From positions 1 to 56,079 of IMG/VR virus record IMGVR_UViG_3300044953_000549: a DNA stretch of 56,079 nucleotides; one strand, written 5' to 3'. The position numbers and the translations under genes are program-made. Shown here piece by piece: positions 1 to 7,323 of the stretch. Numbering within the stretch: the first letter of the stretch is position 1; every line of letters begins with the position of its first letter. Below the pieces are notes generated by a model. The model made no database searches. It saw only the letters and a list, made by a program, of their open reading frames with translations, and was not told the origin of the DNA. The stretch comes from a virus.

Positions 1-727
1 TAGGTTTTGCCTTACAAAACTGACATGCTTTTTTTGATGGTATACGTATAGCATCACTTGAATAAGCATTAATAATAACATCTTTTATTAATTGTAATCT
101 TTTACCATATAATAAAGATTTTTTTTGTTCATCCCGTAATTCAAAACAACTATCAGATAAATAAGGTTGCACTATATGTAAGAATAATTTTACATGTTTA
201 TGTATTGCTTTCTTATTAAATCCAGGAATATTTTCTTCAAATAAACTTAAAAAATCAAAATCATTTAAAACTCCTAGTGCATATAACATAAGTTGATAAT
301 TCTCATATGCTTCTACTTTTACTCCCATCCCGAATTTATAATCTATAATATGTAATTCATATACATCATCATTTTCATTATAACAGAAAACAACACTATC
401 TACTGTCCCATTCATATCCTCAAAAGGAGGGGTTAAGAAGTTAAGATTAAATTTCTTCTCATGTAAATCAATAATTGTTTTTTTGTTCCGTTTAACAGAA
501 TAAAAATATTCTTGAGCTTTCTTTACTATTTCCTGTAAATCCTCAGATAAATCTGCTTTCCATTCTTTATGTCCAGTAATTAATTTATTAACTCTATCAT
601 GCAACATTGTACCTTTTTCTGCATAAACAGAAGTAGTAACCGGTAAATCTTTCTCTGCCATTAGACTACCAGGACAAAGCATCCGTCGTTCAAAACTGGA
701 TGGACTAATTAATGTATGTTTAGACAT
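1..727 (-). CDS. DUF2800-family PD-(D/E)XK nuclease, N-terminal part (gene continues at 55633..56058)
   Basis: This is the first 242 codons of a 383-residue protein cut by linearisation of a circular genome; the frame resumes at 56058 on the minus strand. The start is ATG at 727. It resembles DUF2800, a Cas4/AddB-like exonuclease family found in phage replication modules. Visible features are Cys18 in a CPGS motif, an HIIDYKFGMG strand (nuclease Asp and Lys), a QLMLYALG helix (motif Q..xY) and a C-terminal cluster Cys235, Cys238 and Cys244. Together these four cysteines fit a 4Fe-4S site of the Cas4/AddB type. The 5' end overlaps the preceding 104-codon gene by 8 nt. Likely role: processing DNA ends during replication or recombination with DUF2815, VRR-NUC and SNF2 proteins. 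The family is recognised from motifs; the exact substrate is unknown. Confidence 0.85.
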   Translation of the reverse strand, partial: MSKHTLISPSSFERRMLCPGSLMAEKDLPVTTSVYAEKGTMLHDRVNKLITGHKEWKADLSEDLQEIVKKAQEYFYSVKRNKKTIIDLHEKKFNLNFLTPPFEDMNGTVDSVVFCYNENDDVYELHIIDYKFGMGVKVEAYENYQLMLYALGVLNDFDFLSLFEENIPGFNKKAIHKHVKLFLHIVQPYLSDSCFELRDEQKKSLLYGKRLQLIKDVIINAYSSDAIRIPSKKACQFCKAKP

Positions 728-1034
728 TTATATATTTCTCTCTTTGTTTTTGAAGAAAATGGATGGAAATTTCTATATGCTTTTGATCTACTATTTTATG
801 ACTATTATGTTCGTCCCTACCAAAAGAAATTATCCAATCAACAATATGTTGAACGGATTGCTCACTTAATATTTTAAATACTCTTTCATCATCAGCGTCA
901 TAATCTTCTCCGTAACAACTCTCAAGCAATACATTTATCGCCATTTCTTTCTCCAGAAGATTTATTTCCTTATTCAAATACTTTTCTATTATTAAAGTTT
1001 CTATTTCTGATTTTTTATCTAGTAACATAATCAT
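720..1034 (-). CDS. hypothetical protein (104 aa) between replicase and DUF2800 nuclease
   Basis: Not recognised. The protein is 104 residues, mostly charged and helical, with an acidic middle segment (GEDYDADDER). The ATG at 1034 lies 4 nt after the stop of the replicase gene, and the 3' end overlaps the DUF2800 start by 8 nt, so translation is probably coupled within the replication operon. An alternative start is Met3. The position suggests a replication accessory factor, but nothing in the sequence proves it. Confidence 0.75.
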   Translation of the reverse strand: MIMLLDKKSEIETLIIEKYLNKEINLLEKEMAINVLLESCYGEDYDADDERVFKILSEQSVQHIVDWIISFGRDEHNSHKIVDQKHIEISIHFLQKQREKYINV

Positions 1035-1038
1035 TACC

Positions 1039-4000
1039 CTATAATCTCTCGGTATCTTTAATTTCCGTAATATTTAAAGTAGGATACTTTTTTTCTACTT
1101 TACTTACGCCCATAATCATTGCCCCTATTATATGATTCTTTAACTCGGTATACTTAGCTTCATCCTCAATTAAACCTATCGGCACTTCAAATATAAGCTC
1201 ATCATGAACAGTATTAACCAGATAATTTTTTAAATAATCGGGAAGAGCAATAAGTGTCTCAAGCAATACTTCTCCGCAAGAACCCTGAACTGCCGTATTA
1301 ATCATCTCACAATAAGCATTATCTATATCCTCAAAATACCTCTTCCTCCCTCCTCTGGTTAAAGCATATCCTCTTGCTTTACATTCTGCTCTTTCCTTAT
1401 CTGACCATTTTTTTAGGAAAGAATAAGTAGCCCAGAATTTTGTTTTAATACTCTCTGCTTCTACTAACGTTAAATCAACATTATAAGCCTCTTTGGCATT
1501 AACTATAAACCTGCTAGCTCCCATACCATAAAGGAATCCGAAGTTGGCAGCTTTGGCTTTCTGACGCTCTGATTTCTGCCAGTCTATCGGTTGCTCAAGG
1601 AATGTTTTAAGCGGCATGTTATTAAGTCTTGCTGCCATAATAGCATGTGGGTCTTTCCCGCTATTAAAAGCTTCAATAAGTACTTTCTCGTTAGACATAG
1701 CTGCAACCATTCTAAGCTCCTGTCCCGAGAAGTCTGCCCTTACAAATCTATGACCCTCTCTTGCTTTAAAAATATGACGGAATCCTGAACGTGGGAAATT
1801 CTGAACGTTAGGGTTTATCGTAGATAATCTACCTGTTTCAGTACCGCAAATAAGAACATTAATAGGAAGTCTACCATCTACAATATTCTCCTCTACTCCT
1901 TTAATGATATTATTTATTAAAGAGTTGGTTTTGCGGACTTCCTCTACTATCTTCATAACATCAGGAGTTACTTTATCCATAACCTCTTTCTTGGTTCTGA
2001 TATTATTATTATAAGTAATAACATCACCAAAGCCAAGATCGGTTAATTTCTTAAGTAGTTCATCTCTTTTGTTTTCCTTCTCTATTCTTAGATTTCTTAA
2101 AGCCTCAATATCAACAGGCAAACCTTTTTTAGCATAAGCATCTATGATGAAGCTAGCCGTATACATTCTATCGTATACAGGCTTATTTACATCCCTGAAC
2201 TTCTGCCATAATAGATAAGTAGCCTTAGCATCTTTAGCAGCGTATTCCAGTTGTTCCTTCGTTAATTCTTCTGCCCAGTTAGAAGTTTGCATTACTTTCT
2301 TGTTGTTATACGTAATACCTGTATAAGGACTTAAATCACCTATGCTACAGCGTCTTTTGGAAGTAGCAGCATGGTAGGCTATCATGGAACAATTTAAGTT
2401 CTTTAAATACGGCATAAACGATCTCTCAAAAGATGCGTTATGAGCAACAAAATTAATTTCTGAGAGTAAATTCTTCTCTTCCTCTGTTAATGGGGAATCA
2501 AAGACTTTATAGATGAATACCTTATCCAGATTGGGATTGTATATCTGGATTAGTGCTATTTTACTATTACTTGCTTTTAAGCCCGTTGTTTCTATATCAA
2601 GGCCGTAAACAATATCCGATATAAAATAATTTTTGAAATGCAATAATCTTGTTTTATTATCAACTACTTCATATTCAACAGTTGTTATAGGAACTTCTAT
2701 TGGTTCAGGTATTTGAGACTCAACTACTTTATTCTCTTCCTGTTTATCTTCTTGTTCAGATTCAAATATTGTCTCTTTTGTTATAGTATTTTCATTTAAC
2801 TTATCATCTAGTATAGGTCCTTCTAAACCTTTTATAAGAACCTTATATTGACCTTTTTTATTCTCTTTAAATCCGTATTTCTCTAAAGCCGTTTTAAATT
2901 GTTTTCTAATATTAGGTGTATTTTTAGCTGAAGCAAAAATTTCTTTTATTCTTTCAATAATTGCAATAGGTCTTCTAGCTTTACTATATTCAGGATTAAC
3001 AATATCTAAATTAATATAAGACAAAACATATTCAGTGCCCTCATCTTCTTCTACAAATCTAATAGACAATGTTTTTAATAGATTTCTTTCTTCTTCTGTA
3101 AGCTCATATATAGGAGATATTTCTCTTCTCGGATATTTAATTTTATACTCAAATATTTCCTGTTTTAATTCTACTATTAACTGAGCATATATTTGCATTA
3201 TATCAAATTCTTCGTATTTAATTTTAGATACTGGTAAAGTTAAAAATCTTGTATTTTCATCACTAGGATCAAATATTTTCATTCTATTAACACTACCTGC
3301 AAATGCTGTAGTTCTTCTGGTTTCTCTATGTTCTTTTATAAATTTTAAATCAATTTTATCATATGTTTTTGATATAAATTGTTTAATAACACCGCTTTTA
3401 TTGCTTTTAAGAATATCATCCAATTCTCCAAGTTCTACTAAAGAAGAATCTAATAATTGTTTTAAATTCATACGATCTTTTAAATCAACTTCTGCTGATA
3501 CATCATTATAATATCCCTCACCTAAATCAGGAGGTACTAAATTTTCAATAAATGTCGATTTACCTATATGTTCCTTACCTTGAAAAACTAATACCTGTCT
3601 TGCTTTTAACCCTTTTCTAGGATCATTATTAAAACAATTTATACAAATATATTGTTTTAAATATTTCTTCAAAATTATTTTTTTTATATTTTCCCACTCA
3701 GGAGGAACAACCAATAAGGAATAGAAATGTTCTAATCTATCAGTATTATCCCAATTAACACTTAACATTTTATCTCGAACAACATTTCTTATATTACTTT
3801 TACATAATAAATCTATTGCATTTCCTAGTAGTTTTTCATCTTTCCCTAGTTTATGTTTAATACACTTAAATATCATCCACTCTAACTTTGTTTCATATTT
3901 ATCTGGATCTGGATCATATTCTTCTATATTTATTTTTAATTCTTTATAATAGTCTGAATAATGTATAATTATTTCTTTTTTTTTCTTTATAACATCATAA

Positions 4001-5061
4001 TAACATTCAATATTGTAATATTTAAATAAAGCATCATAATTTTCAAAATCATTAGTAGGTTTACCTTTTTTATTTTTTATGGGTAACACCAATTTATTTT
4101 TATTTACATCAATAATATCTACATTTTCAATTTCATTGACACGCTTAATAATTGTCGCAAAAGTAAGAGGCCTGATTTTATCTTCTGTTCTAGTATTCTC
4201 ATAATAATGTGTATTACATCCATCAATTATCCCCTCTTTTGTTCTTTTTTTATCTCTTAAAGCCCATTCAAGTAAGATATCATACCCTTCCTTATTTCCT
4301 TGATATTGATGATGCAAAGCAAAAACAACATCACGCCATTCAGGGTAACCAATAATTTCTGATTCATACTTATTAAGTACCTCTTTTACTCTCTCTGTTG
4401 TAACATCAGGAAGAGGTAAATGATTATAAGTAGCTTCAATATCTGATATATTGATATTATTTTGTATTAATTTTTTGTTTTCATGAGCTTTATATGTATA
4501 TCCATAATCATTTAAATCAATTAACTTACCTTTATTATATTTGGCGGTAAATCTATCAAGACCATCATTTTTACCTATACAAGGTACATACATTCTCCTT
4601 GTAGCTTCATAACTAGAACTATCTATAGCCCTACTTAATGAATCACTAAATATTCGTAATACAATACTACGAGATAAAGGATCGTAAAATTCCGGTTGTA
4701 TCAATCCTATAGGAAATAAAATTATACGTATTTTAGGTTTTAGAAAAGTATGACTATATGTTGTATAATAAATATATTGATAATTTTTTAAATATTTTTC
4801 AATATCTTTAACCATTACATTAAAATTATCTTCATAACTATCAAGATCATATATAAATAAAGTTCTATATTCCAGATTATCGGACTTAATACCACCCTTA
4901 AAATATCCACCAAATAATAAGGGTAAATCATTCTTAGCCTTATCTTCAGTGTTTATTGTATATGTTTTTAGTTTATCTATAATTGAATTAACATTTAAAT
5001 CTAAAACCTCTGGTTTATTATTAGTTTTAGAAGAAAAGAAACATACTCTATATGTAAACAT
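1039..5061 (-). CDS. AEP primase - VirE-type helicase - PolA DNA polymerase fusion (1340 aa)
   Basis: One continuous reading frame joins three replication enzymes. Residues about 1-190 look like an archaeo-eukaryotic primase domain: catalytic DLD at 72-74, SH at 103-104 and Lys110/Arg112. Residues about 225-305 resemble PriCT-2. Residues about 400-680 form a VirE-type superfamily 3-like helicase with Walker A GKEHIGKST (495-503) and an acidic Walker B-like ELGELDD. An acidic linker covers about 755-800. A DEDDy 3'-5' exonuclease follows: DIETTGL (Asp822, Glu824), NASFER (Glu879 where Asp is usual) and YAAKD (Asp944). A family A polymerase ends the protein: motif A DFSGQELR (Asp1110), motif B Arg1166, Lys1170, Phe1174 and Tyr1178, and motif C VHDE (1285-1288). 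All key polymerase residues are present. It probably primes, unwinds, copies and proofreads phage DNA. In related modules VirE and PolA proteins are encoded separately. Confidence 0.9.
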   Translation of the reverse strand: MFTYRVCFFSSKTNNKPEVLDLNVNSIIDKLKTYTINTEDKAKNDLPLLFGGYFKGGIKSDNLEYRTLFIYDLDSYEDNFNVMVKDIEKYLKNYQYIYYTTYSHTFLKPKIRIILFPIGLIQPEFYDPLSRSIVLRIFSDSLSRAIDSSSYEATRRMYVPCIGKNDGLDRFTAKYNKGKLIDLNDYGYTYKAHENKKLIQNNINISDIEATYNHLPLPDVTTERVKEVLNKYESEIIGYPEWRDVVFALHHQYQGNKEGYDILLEWALRDKKRTKEGIIDGCNTHYYENTRTEDKIRPLTFATIIKRVNEIENVDIIDVNKNKLVLPIKNKKGKPTNDFENYDALFKYYNIECYYDVIKKKKEIIIHYSDYYKELKINIEEYDPDPDKYETKLEWMIFKCIKHKLGKDEKLLGNAIDLLCKSNIRNVVRDKMLSVNWDNTDRLEHFYSLLVVPPEWENIKKIILKKYLKQYICINCFNNDPRKGLKARQVLVFQGKEHIGKSTFIENLVPPDLGEGYYNDVSAEVDLKDRMNLKQLLDSSLVELGELDDILKSNKSGVIKQFISKTYDKIDLKFIKEHRETRRTTAFAGSVNRMKIFDPSDENTRFLTLPVSKIKYEEFDIMQIYAQLIVELKQEIFEYKIKYPRREISPIYELTEEERNLLKTLSIRFVEEDEGTEYVLSYINLDIVNPEYSKARRPIAIIERIKEIFASAKNTPNIRKQFKTALEKYGFKENKKGQYKVLIKGLEGPILDDKLNENTITKETIFESEQEDKQEENKVVESQIPEPIEVPITTVEYEVVDNKTRLLHFKNYFISDIVYGLDIETTGLKASNSKIALIQIYNPNLDKVFIYKVFDSPLTEEEKNLLSEINFVAHNASFERSFMPYLKNLNCSMIAYHAATSKRRCSIGDLSPYTGITYNNKKVMQTSNWAEELTKEQLEYAAKDAKATYLLWQKFRDVNKPVYDRMYTASFIIDAYAKKGLPVDIEALRNLRIEKENKRDELLKKLTDLGFGDVITYNNNIRTKKEVMDKVTPDVMKIVEEVRKTNSLINNIIKGVEENIVDGRLPINVLICGTETGRLSTINPNVQNFPRSGFRHIFKAREGHRFVRADFSGQELRMVAAMSNEKVLIEAFNSGKDPHAIMAARLNNMPLKTFLEQPIDWQKSERQKAKAANFGFLYGMGASRFIVNAKEAYNVDLTLVEAESIKTKFWATYSFLKKWSDKERAECKARGYALTRGGRKRYFEDIDNAYCEMINTAVQGSCGEVLLETLIALPDYLKNYLVNTVHDELIFEVPIGLIEDEAKYTELKNHIIGAMIMGVSKVEKKYPTLNITEIKDTERL

Positions 5062-5085
5062 ATAATTTTTTTTAAAAGATTTTAT

Positions 5086-5214
5086 TTAATGAAGATATTT
5101 CAAATACATAATCGAATCAATAGTCATTTTATCTTTAATAAGAAAAATACTTATAAGATAAATAACGATTATAGATAATGCAAATATTATACTTTTTATT
5201 ATTTCATTGTTCAT
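5086..5214 (-). CDS. small membrane protein (42 aa)
   Basis: A short reading frame not obvious from length alone. It starts at ATG 5214, overlaps the end of the ribbon-helix-helix gene by 11 nt and lies just upstream of the replicase. It encodes one hydrophobic segment (about residues 8-27, SIIFALSIIVIYLISIFLI) followed by a short charged tail. No family is recognised. The tight overlap supports it as a real translated gene of the operon. Confidence 0.5.
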   Translation of the reverse strand: MNNEIIKSIIFALSIIVIYLISIFLIKDKMTIDSIMYLKYLH

Positions 5215-5389
5215 TATTTTCATTCCCATCAATATTTTTAAATTCAGGGAATTTAATATCAGAATAATAATTTTTGATTATAGAAATTATTTGAGAAGTT
5301 CTACTTCGTTGATTATTAGAAGCATCCATATCAATTAACTCTACTACATCACTATCAAGAATGAAATTTATGTATTTAGTTTGTTTCAT
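5204..5389 (-). CDS. ribbon-helix-helix DNA-binding protein (Arc/MetJ/CopG-like, 61 aa)
   Basis: The first 45 residues have the ribbon-helix-helix layout: a beta strand (KYINFILDSD), a first helix (VVELIDMDAS), a turn with basic residues (NNQRSRTSQ) and a second helix (IISIIKNYYSD). An acidic, Asn-rich tail follows. Proteins of this type bind as dimers to short palindromes. A perfect 12-bp inverted repeat lies just upstream (5398-5438), which suggests autoregulation and control of the replication operon that begins here. Confidence 0.65.
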   Translation of the reverse strand: MKQTKYINFILDSDVVELIDMDASNNQRSRTSQIISIIKNYYSDIKFPEFKNIDGNENNEQ

Positions 5390-5397
5390 ATAAATTA

Positions 5398-5438
5398 TTT
5401 ATAAACTTTTTATAGATAGTATATAGAAAGTTTATAAA
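5398..5438 (-). promoter_or_regulatory. inverted repeat / operator with promoter-like -10 upstream of the RHH gene
   Basis: Perfect 12-bp arms TTTATAAACTTT (5398-5409) and AAAGTTTATAAA (5427-5438) are separated by 17 bp. On the minus strand the spacer holds TATACT, a good -10 hexamer; no strong -35 is visible. The ATG of the RHH gene is at 5389. The layout fits a repressed promoter for the replication operon. A terminator is less likely because no U-tract follows the stem. Confidence 0.5.
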
Positions 5439-5499
5439 CAAAATAAAATATAATGTAAATAGTAAATTAACAAAAATATTATATATTAAATTTAATTAG

Positions 5500-5710
5500 C
5501 TATTTACTAAATTTTGTTGCAAGTACTGTATGATTATCTTTGCGAACAAAAACATAAACATAAGTACTATTTTCAGATACTTTTATAGTAAAACCACTAA
5601 CTGCTATTTCATTTACAGGATTACCTTCATCTACGATATTCTTATTTGCTATTGCGATTGAAAAAGGTAATAGTAAAGCTAGACTAATTAAAAAAATTTT
5701 TAATTTTCAT
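5500..5710 (-). pseudogene. small secreted protein gene with a frameshift in a homopolymer
   Basis: The ATG at 5710 reads MKIKNFFN and then stops at TAG. If one base of the seven-T run after codon 5 is skipped, the frame continues as MKIKNFLISLALLLPFSIAIA, a convincing signal peptide, then about 48 residues to the stop at 5500-5502. The open part without a start covers nearly the whole region, so a secreted or periplasmic protein of about 69 residues was probably encoded. The break may be a sequencing error, a real mutation or slippage on the T run. No family recognised. Confidence 0.5.
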
Positions 5711-5720
5711 AATTTTTTCT

Positions 5721-5933
5721 TTATTTGTTTACAGGAATTTGTGCAATAATCTGATCAAGATCAGATTTAGAATCTTCGGATATTTTTAATAATTCTGCAC
5801 AAGCGTTTTGAAATTCAGTTGTAACTTCACCTTGATAGTTAAATACTTGATTACCAATACGACTTACAAACTGTGAATCTATAGAAAAATCTGACAGAGC
5901 TTTCAAGCCCTCTCTATTAGGATTAATTGACAT
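5721..5933 (-). CDS. hypothetical protein (70 aa) after the tail fibre genes
   Basis: Not recognised. The 70 residues start MSINPNREGLKALS and contain two amphipathic helical stretches. It lies between the distal tail fibre gene and the frameshifted secreted-protein gene, separated from the fibre by a perfect AT-only inverted repeat. No membrane segment or signal peptide. Confidence 0.6.
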   Translation of the reverse strand: MSINPNREGLKALSDFSIDSQFVSRIGNQVFNYQGEVTTEFQNACAELLKISEDSKSDLDQIIAQIPVNK

Positions 5934-5950
5934 AACTACACTTGCAATGG

Positions 5951-5991
5951 TTAAATATTATATTAAATATTATAATTAATATAATATTTAA
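5951..5991. terminator. perfect 16-bp AT-only inverted repeat at the fibre gene stop
   Basis: Arms TTAAATATTATATTAA (5951-5966) and TTAATATAATATTTAA (5976-5991) pair perfectly around a 9-nt loop and overlap the stop codon of the 435-residue fibre gene. It may act as a weak terminator or RNA 3' stabiliser. No run of U follows on the minus strand, so rho-independent termination is uncertain. Confidence 0.4.
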
Positions 5992-7295
5992 GTCAAGTTA
6001 GGTTTTATTAACAGAATATTTAAAGTTACATTCTGCGTTACGCTTTGCGTCTCTTCTAGATATATTCTAGCTGTTGTATTAGTACTGGATTGTAGCACAG
6101 GAACACCTATGTCATTTGCATTACTACTAGACATATTGTTTAATACAAAAACAAATATATTAGGTATATAACCTTTATCTGCGTAAGTAATATCTATAAA
6201 ACTATCACCTGTACTATATCCATTTCGTTTGGTAGCTGCTAGCACCCCGCCGCTAACAGTTAAATTTACTGTTCCACTAGTTCCTCCAATATCCCCTACA
6301 GCTACATTACCAGTTCTAAATGTGTTACTTATAAGAGTATCAATATAATTTTTTGTAATATAATCTTGAGCAGAAACAGGGTCTTGTGCCGATACAATTC
6401 TTTTAGAATTTAAATTTAAATTTCCGTTTACATCTAAAGTAAAACCAGTACTACCCAAACTTGTTCCCGTGGTATTGTTCCATAAAGCAAGAGCATTAAT
6501 ACTAGTGCTACTACTTCCTGTTACGTTGCCTCCTGACAAAGGAGTAACCCATGAATAAGCACCATTATCAATAGTTAAAACTTGCCCATTTAATCCATAA
6601 CCTAGCGTATTAAAAGCTTTTAAATTACTGGCTAAATCTATATTAATATTACCTGATTGTGTAATAGGTGTATTTGTAATAATAATACCACTATTAATAG
6701 GTGTTGATATTCCAACAGAAGTTACAGTACCGACACTTTTCCAAACAAAAGTATTTGATGCTCCGACAGATAAAACCTGATTTAAACTTCCCATACCTAA
6801 AGAAGAAAAGTTTTGCAATTGATTAGAAAGATTAATGTTAATAATACCGCTTGTACTAATAGGTGATCCCGATATTGATAATCCATTAGTAGAAGTAGAA
6901 ACACTAACAGATGTTACACTACCATCACCAAAACCCCCAATTGAGGATTCTAGAAAAGATTTTGTTACTAAATCTTTATCATTAATCGGATCTAAACTAT
7001 TTGATATTCTAACAAAATTTTGTAAATCAATATTTTTATTAAATTTAAAAATATCATTAGTCCCATCATATTTTAATAACGTTATAATATTTGTATCTAT
7101 CTGTTTTTCTAGTAAAAAATCAGGAGTAGTGTTATACAAAGTACTATTATTTAATGCATATCCGTTGTTTTGATTGTTTAATAAAGGCAATCTCATTTGA
7201 CCTATTTCTCCAACATAAATAGGTAAAATATTTTTTAATTGAAATTTTGAATTTAATTCATTGAAATTAAATCCATCGTATAAAAAATTAGACAT
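5988..7295 (-). CDS. tail fibre protein (435 aa)
   Basis: A low-complexity, Ser/Thr/Asn/Gly-rich beta-structured protein of the trimeric fibre type. It has two SVTSV-type repeats followed by GLSISG and GIIITN stretches (about 125-215), a short ALALWNNTTG motif and an RIVSAQDPVSAQDYITKNYID motif typical of fibre shafts. The 860-residue neighbour carries matching motifs (AIAVWGNTTG, KRITNLDDPVDLQDAATKNY), so the two are paralogues. Its C-terminal 100 residues probably form the receptor-binding or folding tip. It starts 28 nt after the upstream fibre gene. Confidence 0.75.
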   Translation of the reverse strand: MSNFLYDGFNFNELNSKFQLKNILPIYVGEIGQMRLPLLNNQNNGYALNNSTLYNTTPDFLLEKQIDTNIITLLKYDGTNDIFKFNKNIDLQNFVRISNSLDPINDKDLVTKSFLESSIGGFGDGSVTSVSVSTSTNGLSISGSPISTSGIININLSNQLQNFSSLGMGSLNQVLSVGASNTFVWKSVGTVTSVGISTPINSGIIITNTPITQSGNINIDLASNLKAFNTLGYGLNGQVLTIDNGAYSWVTPLSGGNVTGSSSTSINALALWNNTTGTSLGSTGFTLDVNGNLNLNSKRIVSAQDPVSAQDYITKNYIDTLISNTFRTGNVAVGDIGGTSGTVNLTVSGGVLAATKRNGYSTGDSFIDITYADKGYIPNIFVFVLNNMSSSNANDIGVPVLQSSTNTTARIYLEETQSVTQNVTLNILLIKPNLT

Positions 7296-7323
7296 ATTTT
7301 TAACTCATTTGTTAATAATAAAT

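Noticed and set aside
1-22. 22-bp terminal direct repeat as a packaging terminal redundancy
   Set aside because: It is too short for typical terminal repeats and equals a likely assembly overlap; the in-frame gene across the join favours a circular contig. Short cohesive or redundant ends cannot be fully excluded.
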